A stretch of 64,000 bases of DNA, taken from positions 39,785 to 103,784 of the forward strand of contig JADJTE010000017.1 in the NCBI GenBank assembly GCA_016711295.1, written 5' to 3'. Shown here piece after piece: positions 8,983-19,354 of this stretch; within the stretch, counting starts at the first letter, position 1; each line of letters starts with the position of its first letter. Source of the stretch: Sphingobacteriales bacterium (GTDB lineage Bacteria > Bacteroidota > Bacteroidia > Chitinophagales > UBA2359). The notes beneath the pieces were generated by a model that saw only the letters and a list, made by a program, of their open reading frames with translations, ran no database searches and was not told the origin of the DNA. The position numbers and the translations under genes were made by a program.

Positions 8983-11037
8983 ATGTCGAACCACGATGAG
9001 CAAGCGGAGCAGCAGAAACCTCTGAGCCTCAAACCTCAAGCCCATACGCATCCGCCCGCCAAACTTAGAAAAAAGCGTCCACGCTCCAAACGTAGTTTTT
9101 GGGCGTGGCTGATTGGCGTGCCCCTCGAAATAGTCGGTTTTTTGTTCCTGCTGCTTTTGACCTTGGTCTATTTAGTTCGGCTGCCCTCTATCCAAACTTT
9201 TATCGTAGCGCAGGCAATCGGTTATGTCTCTGCCAAAACCGAAACACGCATTACTGCCGATAGCATATATATAGACGTATTTGATAAATTATATTTTGAA
9301 AATTTATATGTCGAAGATTGGGATTGTGATACGCTTTTATATGCCGAAAAATTAGCTTTGGGCATACATAGTTTTGATATTTGGAAACAAGCCTTACACC
9401 TCAAATCGCTTGATGCCGATGGTCTGTATGTCAATCTGCACCGCGAAAAGGGCGAAATGCTGAATATAAATTACGTATTATCGGGATTATCGAGCAAAAA
9501 ATCGGGCGAGGCTGCTACAGATACAACGGCTAAACCAGTTAAAAACAGTAGTATCAAACCCTCTATTACTGCCGAACGCCTGCACTTGCGTCGCTTGCGT
9601 TTTGGTTTAGACGACGGCGAAAGTCTAACCCAATTAGCCATACACCTGCGCGAAATAGACCTACAACTGCACGGTTTTGATATAGCCGACCGCTGCTTCG
9701 AGTTCGACCGCGTATTGCTCGACCAACCCGTCGTATCATTGCGCATAGGCGACAAACCCGATAAGCCCGACAAACCAAGCACCGACATCGTACACATCAC
9801 ACCCAAAGGCTGGACATTCGATGCCCGACAATTGCAACTCCGAGACGGCGCATTTGCCCTTACTGATGAGGGCGGCGATACAACCTGGCACGAGGGAAAT
9901 ATCAATTTCAAAAAATTGCGCGTCAGCCGCCTCGAAGGTAATGCTACCAACTTGCATGTAGCCAACGATACGATATTTGCTGCATCAATACAACTTGCCG
10001 CACGCGAACAATCGGGTTTCGACTTGCAGCGTTTGCAAAGCAGCCCCATGACCTTTACGGCGCGTGGGTTTGAACTGCAGAACCTATACCTGCAAACGCC
10101 TAACTCGCGCTTAGGCGACTACTTGCAGATGAAATACCGAACACTCGAAGATTTTAGCGACTATTTTGTGAACCGCGTCCGATTCAAAGCGCGATTTACA
10201 CCCAAATCGGTCTTTAAGTTTCGCGACATCAACTATTTTGCCGACGACATATCGCGCGAGCCTTATTTGCAGCACAATCTCGACCTACCTATTTACGTGC
10301 ACGGCGAAATAGGCGACAAGGTCAATAATATCAGTGCCCGAAAAGCAAGTATCGGGATAGGCAATACTCGCATCGAGGGCGATTTTAGCATTAATGGCTT
10401 GCCCGACGTTAAATCGTCGTTTATCGATTGTAAAATAACACGCCTCACTACCTCCGTAGCCGAAATACGAAAAATATTGCCGCCAAAGGTACGCCAAAAA
10501 ATACCCGCCCAAATAGACCCCTTGGGCAATATAGCCTTCAATGGCAGTTTTACGGGATTCCCTTCTAACTTTGTTGCCTACGGCGATTTCAAAACTAATA
10601 TAGGACAGATAAAGTCAGACCTAAAAATGGATTTACGGAGCAAAGCAAAGTATTCGGGCGATATTGCCGCCACCGATTTTGCTTTGGGTACGCTGCTGCA
10701 CCAAAAAGATTTGGGCAATATTACGTTTAGTGCTAATGTAGATGGGCAAGGCTTTAACCTCAACGAATTGTTAGCCGACATTGACGCGCGTGTCGAGCGG
10801 GTGGCGTATAAGGGTTATACGTATCAAAACATAAATATAGATGGCAATTTTGACCGCAAATTTTTTAGCGGCGACCTCGCCATTAATGACCCCAACGTCA
10901 ATGTGGATTATTTCAAGGGAACAGTCAATTTTAATACCGCTACACCCGAACTCAATTTTAAAACTGCCATTAACCGCTTAGACCTGCGCCAATGGGATTG
11001 CTATCGCCCGAACAAGAAAAACAATTTGGATGGGTGA
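8983..11037 (+). CDS. TamB-like translocation/assembly protein, N-terminal part
   Basis: First part of a protein of about 1,630 residues of the TamB/AsmA-like (DUF490) family, split by two frameshifts. A basic cytoplasmic N-terminus (KLRKKRPRSKR) precedes a single membrane anchor (residues ~43-67). Long beta-rich periplasmic sequence follows, with the conserved early segment LYFENLYVEDWDCDTLLYAEKL. TamB-type proteins bridge inner and outer membranes and are implicated in lipid transport and outer-membrane protein assembly. The frame shifts near 11000, at the CAATGGGAT stretch, where the next frame begins MGLLSPEQ. It lies 49 bp after lpxD, consistent with an envelope-biogenesis operon. Confidence 0.85.
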   Translation: MSNHDEQAEQQKPLSLKPQAHTHPPAKLRKKRPRSKRSFWAWLIGVPLEIVGFLFLLLLTLVYLVRLPSIQTFIVAQAIGYVSAKTETRITADSIYIDVFDKLYFENLYVEDWDCDTLLYAEKLALGIHSFDIWKQALHLKSLDADGLYVNLHREKGEMLNINYVLSGLSSKKSGEAATDTTAKPVKNSSIKPSITAERLHLRRLRFGLDDGESLTQLAIHLREIDLQLHGFDIADRCFEFDRVLLDQPVVSLRIGDKPDKPDKPSTDIVHITPKGWTFDARQLQLRDGAFALTDEGGDTTWHEGNINFKKLRVSRLEGNATNLHVANDTIFAASIQLAAREQSGFDLQRLQSSPMTFTARGFELQNLYLQTPNSRLGDYLQMKYRTLEDFSDYFVNRVRFKARFTPKSVFKFRDINYFADDISREPYLQHNLDLPIYVHGEIGDKVNNISARKASIGIGNTRIEGDFSINGLPDVKSSFIDCKITRLTTSVAEIRKILPPKVRQKIPAQIDPLGNIAFNGSFTGFPSNFVAYGDFKTNIGQIKSDLKMDLRSKAKYSGDIAATDFALGTLLHQKDLGNITFSANVDGQGFNLNELLADIDARVERVAYKGYTYQNINIDGNFDRKFFSGDLAINDPNVNVDYFKGTVNFNTATPELNFKTAINRLDLRQWDCYRPNKKNNLDG

Positions 11038-12635
11038 TTGCAGGAAAAACTGAAATTGACCTAAAAGGCAATAACCTCGATAATATAGAGGGCAAACTGA
11101 AATTAGAAAACGTAGCCCTACAAACGTCTAAGCGCAGTTTTAATATCGAACGCTTAGAAGCGGCATCGTTCTTTTTGCAAGGCAAGCGCGAGTTGGTCTT
11201 ATGGGCTGATATGCTGAATGCAAGACTCAATGGCGATTTTAATTTTAAAGATTTTGTGCCATCTGTTCAACGCTATTTGCATCACTATTTTCCGTACCGC
11301 TTTCCTTATGTAGCAGCACGCCCACAAGAAATTGATTTTGTAGTAGATATAAACGACCCCAAAGGAATTTTGAAAGAATTTGTGCCGCAAATAGATACTT
11401 TGCCCAAGGCAATTCTAAAAGGCAACTTTGATTCTGCCAACTATAACCTCAACCTCACTGCCGACATAAAACATGCCGTATTGAGTGGAACGGGTTTATA
11501 CAATTTTCAATTTGATGCCCAATCCGACCCGCACGACCTCCGTTTCGATACCCAACTTGATAGTTTGCATATAAAAGGGGCACCCAATATTCCGCTCTTA
11601 GACCTAAGCGGTATAGTATATAACGATACCATTGACTTTGAACTACGCGCTGCCGCTGATACGGCTGCTTATAATGCCCATATCGATGGCTTGCTATTTG
11701 CCAACCGCGATACGCTGACCATGCGTTTAGATACTACCATCTTGGTATCGAACTATAAGGCTTGGAAGGCTACAACAGGCATGTTCATATATAAAGATAA
11801 AAATTATTTCAAAATCGAGGACTTGTTATTGGCACAAGGCGACCAACGCATAGCACTAAGCAGCTATCCCGATAGCCAAGTAAATAATAAAACGACAATA
11901 TCGCTTGACAATATCAATCTGATGGATTTTAGTTATATAAAACCCATTGGCACATTGGGCATAGAAACCCAAATTTCGGGCGATGTGGACATCGACGACT
12001 TGTTTGGCAAACAACTGATAAATGCACAATTATTAGCCGCCAATTTTGTATTTCGCGGACAAAAGATTGGTGATATTAACCTAATTGCCGATAAAGAAAA
12101 ATCGAGCAACCACCTCAATCTGGGCATCGAAGTAGGCAGTAGCCACGACTATGAAATGAGCGGTAAGGGCTATGTAGCATTGCCCGAGAAAAAGGGCGAT
12201 AAAGTAATGATAGATGTAGATGCGGATATAAAACGCGGCAACCTACGCTTTTTAGAAGCATTTTTGAGCACGGTTGTGTCGGATACCGAAGGCGAAATGC
12301 GTGGCAACCTCAGTTTTAAAGGCAATATAGAACACCCCGCCATCAGTGGGCAGCTACTTACACGTAATGCCGCCACTACTGTGGATTATTTGCAAACCCG
12401 CTATCAATTGCATAACCAAATTATACAGTTCGACAATAGCCGATTGCGCTTTGATGATATAATATTAACCGACCGCGACCAAAATACGGCTACCCTAAGC
12501 GGTATGTTCAATCTAGGCAATTTCAAGAATATGTTTATGGATATACGCATGGAGACGAACAACTTTTTGTTTCTCGATACTAAAATTGGTGATAATGATG
12601 CTTTTATGGCACTGCTTATGGCAAGGGCTATATGA
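10992..12635 (+). CDS. TamB-like protein, central part
   Basis: Continues the protein of 8983-11037 in another frame and joins as ...LRQMGLLSPEQEKQF. The sequence is repetitive beta-strand material with alternating hydrophobic residues and no enzymatic motifs, as expected for the long TamB groove. Near its end the true frame should read GDNDAFYGTAYGKGYM, a TamB hallmark (YGTAYG). Here one T is missing in the TTTT run near 12613, so this frame instead ends MALLMARAI. Confidence 0.83.
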   Translation: MGLLSPEQEKQFGWVIAGKTEIDLKGNNLDNIEGKLKLENVALQTSKRSFNIERLEAASFFLQGKRELVLWADMLNARLNGDFNFKDFVPSVQRYLHHYFPYRFPYVAARPQEIDFVVDINDPKGILKEFVPQIDTLPKAILKGNFDSANYNLNLTADIKHAVLSGTGLYNFQFDAQSDPHDLRFDTQLDSLHIKGAPNIPLLDLSGIVYNDTIDFELRAAADTAAYNAHIDGLLFANRDTLTMRLDTTILVSNYKAWKATTGMFIYKDKNYFKIEDLLLAQGDQRIALSSYPDSQVNNKTTISLDNINLMDFSYIKPIGTLGIETQISGDVDIDDLFGKQLINAQLLAANFVFRGQKIGDINLIADKEKSSNHLNLGIEVGSSHDYEMSGKGYVALPEKKGDKVMIDVDADIKRGNLRFLEAFLSTVVSDTEGEMRGNLSFKGNIEHPAISGQLLTRNAATTVDYLQTRYQLHNQIIQFDNSRLRFDDIILTDRDQNTATLSGMFNLGNFKNMFMDIRMETNNFLFLDTKIGDNDAFMALLMARAI

Positions 12636-13882
12636 CTATCCGCGGACCAGTCAATAAACTCGATTTTTATATCAATGCTACGTCCAATCGCGGTACGGCT
12701 ATCTACTTGCCCCTAACAGGAGAAGTAACCACGTCCGATAACCGCATTTATACGTTTATGCCCAAGCACAATGCCAATGACGCAAGCAAACCTAAACGAC
12801 CCGCCGCCACCGAGCAAGAGCCAAGCGGTATGCGCGTCAATCTGGACTTAGATATTACGCCCGATGCCGAATTGCAGATGATATTCAATTACCAAGCAGG
12901 CGACATCATACGCGCACGCGGCAAAGGCAATATGCAGATGAACATCAGTACCATAGGCGATTTTACCTATGCTATGTACGGACGCTACGAAATAGAGCAA
13001 GGAAGTTATAATTTTACCTTGCAAAACATTATCAATAAACACTTTGTAATAGAGCAAGGAGGTACCATCGTTTTTTCGGGCAACCCCTACGATGCACAAC
13101 TCAATATGAATGCCGTATATGACCTCAAAGCCTCGCGCTCTGATTTTTTGACCGAAGCCGAACTAACCACCCTAACCGACAACGAGCAGCAAGAACTAAA
13201 ACGCCGAAGCGATATAGCCGTTGCCCTAAACCTAAGCGGCATATTGTCAAAACCCGACATCAAATTTAACCTCCGATTTCCGCAGAGCCAAGCCACCCGT
13301 GCCGACGATTTGGTGCAAAGCAAACTAAACGAGATGTTAAGCAACGATGTGAACGAACTAAACCGACAAGTATTTGGTCTATTAGTACTCAATCGATTTA
13401 TGCCGCCCCAACGCTTAGATTTTGACGTAAAATCGGGCAGTCTCACTACATTGAGCGAGTTTGTATCGAGCTATTTGTCGGGTATGCTCAACGAAATTTT
13501 GCCTTTCATACCCGAAGGCGGCGAGATAGGCGTAGCATGGCGCAACTACGACAATACGGGTAGCGGAACCTTAGACCAAACCAATGCGCAGGGCAACGAA
13601 ATAGAATTAACTTATGTACAGAAAGTCAACGACCGCGTTGAAGTACAAGTAGGCGGCAATGTGGACATCAGCCAACAAGGAGGCAACAGCGTGTTTGGCG
13701 GCGACTTTGTAGTGTCTTATAAAATTACGCCCGACGGACGTGTCAAACTAAAAGCGTTTGGCAAATATGACAACGATTTGCTGACAGGCGAATTTTATAA
13801 AGCGGGCGGTAGTTTGCTCTTGTCCAAGGAGTTTGACAGTTTGGACGAATTATTTAGGACAGCCGATAAAGTGAAAAAATAG
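12632..13882 (+). CDS. TamB-like protein, C-terminal domain
   Basis: The C-terminal TamB/DUF490 domain. It contains the conserved strand pattern IRGPVNKLDFYINATSNRG, LDLDITPDAELQMIF and the late LFGLLVLNRF-type segment (VFGLLVLNRFMPPQ). It ends with an outer-membrane-like beta region (VSYKITPDGRVKLKAFGKYDND). The N-terminal residue of this frame is internal to the real protein. Together with the preceding two segments it forms one gene from 8983 to 13882. It ends 9 bp before the converging aldehyde dehydrogenase gene. Confidence 0.87.
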   Translation: MTIRGPVNKLDFYINATSNRGTAIYLPLTGEVTTSDNRIYTFMPKHNANDASKPKRPAATEQEPSGMRVNLDLDITPDAELQMIFNYQAGDIIRARGKGNMQMNISTIGDFTYAMYGRYEIEQGSYNFTLQNIINKHFVIEQGGTIVFSGNPYDAQLNMNAVYDLKASRSDFLTEAELTTLTDNEQQELKRRSDIAVALNLSGILSKPDIKFNLRFPQSQATRADDLVQSKLNEMLSNDVNELNRQVFGLLVLNRFMPPQRLDFDVKSGSLTTLSEFVSSYLSGMLNEILPFIPEGGEIGVAWRNYDNTGSGTLDQTNAQGNEIELTYVQKVNDRVEVQVGGNVDISQQGGNSVFGGDFVVSYKITPDGRVKLKAFGKYDNDLLTGEFYKAGGSLLLSKEFDSLDELFRTADKVKK

Positions 13883-13890
13883 TGGTTTTT

Positions 13891-15261
13891 TTACGGCTTT
13901 TTCCAATGCCATGCCTTGGGACGAGTAAAAGCCCTAAGACCCTGATGCGATAGCGTAGCTCCTATGCCCGAATGTTTGCGCCCGCTCCAAGGCAGGGCGG
14001 CACTCACGCGGTCGCAGCAATTCCAATAGCCTGTACCTACGTCAAGGTTGCGCAAAATGGCTTGGGCACGGTCGGGGTCGGAGCTATAGACAGCGGCGGT
14101 CAAGCCATATTCGGTATCTGCCATTAGGCGTTGGGCTTCTTGGTCGTTGGCTACGCGCATGATGCCTATGATAGGTCCGAAGCTCTCTTCTCGCATAACA
14201 GCCATGTCTTGAGTTACATTTCCCAATACGGTTGGGGCAAAATAGTAACCTTTGCGGTCAGCGAGGGCTGTGCCACCATATAGCAGTGTCGCGCCTTTGG
14301 CTAAGGCATCGGCTACTTGTCGTTCTAATACGGCTATTTGGTCTTTGCGCGTCATCGCACCCAAATAAGTGGTTTCGTCTAATGGCGAACCTAATTGCCA
14401 TGATTGTACTTCGGCAACAAAAGCGGCGATATAAGCATCATAAACTGCTTGATGGACATAAATACGCTCGACAGCACAACAACTTTGCCCATTATTATAA
14501 AATGCGCCATCGGCAGTAGCGATGGCTACGGCATTTATATCTGCCACATCGTCTGCTACATATAAGGGGTCTTTGCCGCCTAATTCTAATTGACAAGTCA
14601 CCATTTTAGGAGCTACGCGGGCTTGTATCTGTTTGCCCGTAGCGTAGGAGCCAGTAAAGAAATAGCCATCTAAGGGCAGGTCTAAGAGTAGCTCGCCCGT
14701 GGTTTTACCTCCTATTGCCAATTGAAAAACAGAGTCGGGTACGCCCGCAGCTTTGAGCAGCCGCTCTATGGCAGAGCCAGTAAGCGTGGCATATTCCGAA
14801 GGTTTGTATAACATGCAGTTGCCCGCCAACAAGGCAGGCACTATGACGTTTACACCTACTAAATAGGGATAGTTCCATGCCGATATACTGCCGATAACGC
14901 CCAATGGTTCGTAGCTGATGGTTTCTGTCAATTCATCGTTTTGGGTCATTGTTTCGTCGCTGAGGTATTGTTCGGCGTGGTCGAGCAGCCAAGTGATGCG
15001 CCCGCAAGCCCCGCGTATTTCGTTGCGCGATTGGCGTATAGGTTTGCCTACTTCTATACTCAATACGCGCGACAAGGAGTCAATCTCTTGTTCGAGCAAG
15101 GCACGGAATTTTGCTATTACTCCTATGCGGTGTTGTAGGGTTTGGCGTGCCCACGAGGGTTGTGCCATACGCAGCAATTGCATTTTTTTCGACAATAAGT
15201 CGGCATCGTCGGTTTGTATTTCTGCCAGTATCTCTTCGGTGGCAGGATTGATTACAAGCAT
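13891..15261 (-). CDS. NAD(P)-dependent aldehyde dehydrogenase (succinate-semialdehyde dehydrogenase-like)
   Basis: A 456-residue ALDH-superfamily enzyme oxidising an aldehyde to a carboxylate. Motifs are the cofactor segment GSISAWNYPYLVGVNVIVPALLAGN (split here only for description), FTGSYATGK, the general base Glu in LELGGKD, and the catalytic cysteine in FYNNGQSCCAVERIYV. The C-terminus has EESFGPIIGI. Closest by motif to succinate-semialdehyde and related dehydrogenases; the true substrate is uncertain. Its first base pairs (15258-15261) coincide with the edge of the tandem nuclease array, so its upstream region is shared with sequence between the nuclease copies. Confidence 0.9.
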   Translation of the reverse strand: MLVINPATEEILAEIQTDDADLLSKKMQLLRMAQPSWARQTLQHRIGVIAKFRALLEQEIDSLSRVLSIEVGKPIRQSRNEIRGACGRITWLLDHAEQYLSDETMTQNDELTETISYEPLGVIGSISAWNYPYLVGVNVIVPALLAGNCMLYKPSEYATLTGSAIERLLKAAGVPDSVFQLAIGGKTTGELLLDLPLDGYFFTGSYATGKQIQARVAPKMVTCQLELGGKDPLYVADDVADINAVAIATADGAFYNNGQSCCAVERIYVHQAVYDAYIAAFVAEVQSWQLGSPLDETTYLGAMTRKDQIAVLERQVADALAKGATLLYGGTALADRKGYYFAPTVLGNVTQDMAVMREESFGPIIGIMRVANDQEAQRLMADTEYGLTAAVYSSDPDRAQAILRNLDVGTGYWNCCDRVSAALPWSGRKHSGIGATLSHQGLRAFTRPKAWHWKKP

Positions 15262-15327
15262 GGTGGGGTTATGGATTTTAGTATATAGGTAGCTCAGACG
15301 CTTATTTGTAGGCGATAATGCGTGGCT

Positions 15328-16182
15328 CTATTTTTTCTCATTCAGTTTGCGCAATAGTTCTTCGATTAGTTTATCTTTTTCGTGTAGAGCCTGTTTTTGT
15401 TCTTCTAATTCCTGTCTTTGTTCTTCTAATTCTTGTTGGTATTTTCGTTCTTTTTCTTCAAACATAGCGTTGATGGTTCTCCATGCTTCTTGTTCTATTT
15501 CTATTTGTTTCCGTTCTTCGGGGTCTGTTCCAACATAGTGCAAAATATCTGTAATTGTTTTGAGTTCGTCTATATCGGGTTCGTGCGCAAAATTTTGGTG
15601 ATTTCGCGGTTATCGGTAAAATTTCGTTGTTCAAATACGCTTAATAATTTGTCTAATTTTGTTTGGTATCGGTCAGTTATTCGTTCGACTTGCACGACAA
15701 AGCTATCGTGGGTTAGTTTTTCTACAAATTCGCTTTTTTTTGAGCAGAATGGTTTTGTTGATCAGGTCTTTATAGTTTCGTTCTACTTTGATGCATGGGG
15801 TTTCAATTTCGGGTAGCGTAAATCCGAGTATATATATGGTAGTGATGGGCAAGATGGCGTTTTCGTTGTTTATTTTGTCTTCTTTTTTGTATTGTTCGGC
15901 TAAATAATTGCGAAATCGCATTAAATCGATGGGATTTTTTGCTTTTTGTATTTCTATGAGCACTTTTTTATATTCGCCGCTATCGTTTTTGATGGTGGCG
16001 ATAAAATCGAGTCGAAATACGGCAATGCCTGCGAGTTCGTTGGTATATGTAAATTCTTGTGGTTTTATTTCGATAGCTTCGATGGTTTGTTCTAAGAGTG
16101 TGCTAATGAAAAATTTAGCCACTTTTTCGTTTTCCATTAGTCGTTTGAACACTACGTCGTATATGGGATTTGCGATAATCAT
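15328..16182 (-). CDS. PD-(D/E)XK nuclease family transposase/Rpn-like protein, array copy 1
   Basis: Starts MIIANPIYDVVFKRLME and contains the nuclease core with Asp59 (FRLDF) and Glu77-x-Gln79 (VLIEIQK), matching the PDDEXK_2/putative transposase family. The C-terminal tail is a charged coiled coil of seven-residue repeats (QELEEQR, QELEEQK). This is the shortest tail of the array, with no NEKK-type heptads. The frame is interrupted near 15735 (extra T in the poly-T run) and near 15595 (one T too few). Open stretches are 15703-16182 and 15328-15543. The family is linked to DNA cleavage and recombination or phage defence; the role here is unknown. Confidence 0.8.
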
Positions 16183-16272
16183 TTTTATTCTGCTTGGTTT
16201 GGTGATGGTGGGGGTATGGGTTTTAGTATATAGGTAGCTCAGACGGTTATTTGTAGGCGATAATGCGTGGCT

Positions 16273-17189
16273 CTATTTTTTCTCATTCAGTTTGCGCAAT
16301 AGTTCTTCAATTAGTTTATCTTTTTCATGTAGAGCCTGTTTTTGCTCTTCCAATTCTTGTTTTTTTTCGTTCAATTCTTGTTTTTTTTCGTTCAATTCTT
16401 GTTTTTGTTCTTCTAATTCCTGTCTTTGTTCTTCTAATTCTTGTTGGTATTTTCGTTCTTTTCTTCGGAACATAGCATTGATGGTTCTCCATGCTTCTTG
16501 TTCTATTTCTATTTGTTTCCGTTCTTCGGGGTCTGTTCCAACATAGTGCAAAATATCTGTAATTGTTTTGAGTTCGTCTATATCGGGTTCGTGCGCAAAA
16601 TTTTTGGTGATTTCGCGGTTATCGGTAAAATTTCGTTGTTCAAATACGCTTAATAATTTGTCTAATTTTGTTTTGGTATCGGTCTGTTATTCTTTCAACT
16701 TGCACGACAAAGCTATCGTGGGTTAGTTTTTCTACAAATTCGCTTTTTTTGAGCAGAATGGTTTTGTTGATCAGGTCTTTATAGTTTCGTTCTACTTTGA
16801 TGCATGGGGTTTCAATTTCGGGTAGTGTAAATCCGAGTATATATATGGTAGTGATGGGCAAGATGGCGTTTTCGTTGTTTATTTTGTCTTCTTTTTTGTA
16901 TTGTTCGGCTAAATAATTGCGAAATCGCATTAAATCGATGGGATTTTTGCTTTTTGTATTTCTATGAGCACTTTTTATATTCGCCGCTATCGTTTTTGAT
17001 GGTGGCGATAAAATCGAGTCGGAATACGGCAATGCCTGCGAGTTCGTTGGTATATGTAAATTCTTGTGGTTTTATTTCGATGGCTTCGACGGTTTGTTCT
17101 AAGAGTGTGCTAATGAAAAATTTAGCCACTTTTTCGTTTTCCATTAGTCGTTTGAACACTACGTCGTATATGGGATTTGCGATGATCAT
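16273..17189 (-). CDS. PD-(D/E)XK nuclease family protein, array copy 2
   Basis: Same architecture as copy 1 with the same catalytic residues. The coiled-coil tail carries two QELNEKK heptads between the EEQR/EEQK heptads. The frame is broken near 16950-16975 (short T runs), near 16672 (one extra T) and near 16460. The longest open stretches are 16962-17291, 16640-17032 and 16273-16551. A conservative substitution (VEAIE instead of IEAIE) distinguishes it from the other copies. It is followed by a spacer of about 90 bp and then copy 1. Confidence 0.78.
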
Positions 17190-17277
17190 TTTTGTTCTGC
17201 TTGGTTTGGTGATGGTGGGGTTATGGATTTTAGTATATAGGTAGCTCATGGTTATTTGTAGGCGATAATGCGTGGCT

Positions 17278-18215
17278 CTATTTTTTCTCATTCAGTTTGC
17301 GCAATAGTTCTTCAATTAGTTTATCTTTTTCGTGTAGAGCCTGTTTTTGCTCTTCCAATTCTTGTTTTTTTTCACTCAATTCTTGTTTTTTTTCGTTCAA
17401 TTCTTGCTTTTTTTTTCATTCAATTCTTGTTTTTGTTCTTCTAATTCCTGTCTTTGTTCTTCTAATTCTTGTTGGTATTTTCGTTCTTTTTCTTCAAACA
17501 TAGCGTTGATGGTTCTCCATGCTTCTTGTTCTATTTCTATTTGTTTTCGTTCTTCGGGGTCTGTTCCAACATAGTGTAAAATATCGGTGATTGTTTTGAG
17601 TTCGTCTATATCGGGTTCGTGCGCAAAATTTTTGGTGATTTCGCGGTTATCGGTAAAATTTCGTTGTTCAAATACGCTTAATAATTTGTCTAATTTTGTT
17701 TGGTATCGGTCAGTTATTCTTTCGACTTGCACGACAAAGCTATCGTGGGTTAGTTTTTCTACAAATTCGCTTTTTTTGAGCAGAATGGTTTTGTTGATCA
17801 GGTCTTTATAGTTTCGTTCTACTTTGATGCATGGGGTTTCAATTTCGGGTAGTGTAAATCCGAGTATATATATGGTAGTGATGGGCAAGATGGCGTTTTC
17901 GTTGTTTATTTTGTCTTCTTTTTGTATTGTTCGGCTAAATAATTGCGAAATCGCATTAGATCGATGGGATTTTTGCTTTTTGTATTTCTATGAGCACTTT
18001 TTATATTCGCCGCTATCGTTTTTGATGGTGGCGATAAAATCGAGTCGAAATACGGCAATGCCTGCGAGTTCGTTGGTATATGTAAATTCTTGTGGTTTTA
18101 TTTCGATAGCTTCGATGGTTTGTTCTAAGAGTGTGCTAATGAAAAACTTAGCCACTTTTTCGTTTTCCATTAGTCGTTTGAACACTACGTCGTATATGGG
18201 ATTTGCGATAATCAT
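17278..18215 (-). CDS. PD-(D/E)XK nuclease family protein, array copy 3
   Basis: Same nuclease core as the other copies. The tail has three NEKK/SEKK-type heptads, one containing an expanded nine-T run near 17410 that shifts the frame so the open frame ends early in ...NEKKSKN. Further interruptions lie near 17925 and 17965-18000. Open stretches are 17988-18215 and 17397-17888. Its upstream spacer has the same variants as copy 1 (GGGGGTATGGG), suggesting copies 1 and 3 arose together. Confidence 0.77.
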
Positions 18216-18279
18216 TTTTATTCTGCTTGGTTTGGTGATGGTGGGGGTATGGGTTTTAGTATATAGGTAGCTCAGACGG

Positions 18280-19264
18280 TTATTTGTAGGCGATAATGCG
18301 TGGCTCTATTTTTTTCTCATTCAGTTTGCGCAATAGTTCTTCAATTAGTTTATCTTTTTCGTGTATAGCCTGTTTTTGCTCTTCCAATTCTTGCTTTTTT
18401 TCATTCAATTCTTGCTTTTTTTCATTCAATTCTTGCTTTTTTTCATTCAATTCTTGCTTTTTTTCATTCAATTCTTGTTTTTGTTCTTCTAATTCCTGTC
18501 TTTGTTCTTCTAATTCTTGTTGGTATTTTCGTTCTTTTTCTTCGAACATAGCATTGATGGTTCTCCATGCTTCTTGTTCTATTTCTATTTGTTTCCGTTC
18601 TTCGGGGTCTGTTCCAACATAGTGCAAAATATCTGTAATTGTTTTGAGTTCGTCTATATCGGGTTCGTGCGCAAAATTTTTGGTGATTTCGCGGTTATCG
18701 GTAAAATTTCGTTGTTCAAATACGCTTAATAATTTGTCTAATTTTGTTTGGTATCGGTCTGTTATTCTTTCAACTTGCACGACAAAGCTATCGTGGGTTA
18801 GTTTTTCTACAAATTCGCTTTTTTTGAGCAGAATGGTTTTGTTGATCAGGTCTTTATAGTTTCGTTCTACTTTGATGCATGGGGTTTCAATTTCGGGTAG
18901 TGTAAATCCGAGTATATATATGGTAGTGATGGGCAAGATGGCGTTTTCGTTGTTTATTTTGTCTTCTTTTTGTATTGTTCGGCTAAATAATTGCGAAATC
19001 GCATTAAATCGATGGGATTTTTTTGCTTTTGTATTTCTATGAGCACTTTTTATATTCGCCGCTATCGTTTTTGATGGTGGCGATAAAATCGAGTCGAAAT
19101 ACGGCAATGCCTGCGAGTTCGTTGGTATATGTAAATTCTTGTGGTTTTATTTCGATAGCTTCGATGGTTTGTTCTAAGAGTGTGCTAATGAAAAACTTAG
19201 CCACTTTTTCGTTTTCCATCAGTCGTTTGAACACTACGTCGTATATGGGATTTGCGATAATCAT
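18280..19264 (-). CDS. PD-(D/E)XK nuclease family protein, array copy 4 (longest tail)
   Basis: Same nuclease core; the tail has four QELNEKK heptads, the most in the array. Here the final lysine codons lie in a seven-A run instead of six, so translation passes the usual TAG and adds IEPRIIAYK before stopping at 18280. In the other copies the stop comes directly after LNEKK. Interruptions lie near 18970 and 19020-19050 (T-run length changes). Open stretches are 19037-19264 and 18280-19107. Confidence 0.78.
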
Positions 19265-19354
19265 TTTTGTTCTGCTTGGTTTGGTGATGGTGGGGTTATG
19301 GATTTTAGTATATAGGTAGCTCGTACGGTTATTTGTAGGCGATAATGCGTGGCT

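Noticed and set aside
10992..12635. Programmed frameshifting as explanation for the TamB-like splits
   Set aside because: The two sites have no shared slippery signal, and similar breaks occur in many unrelated genes, so indels are simpler.
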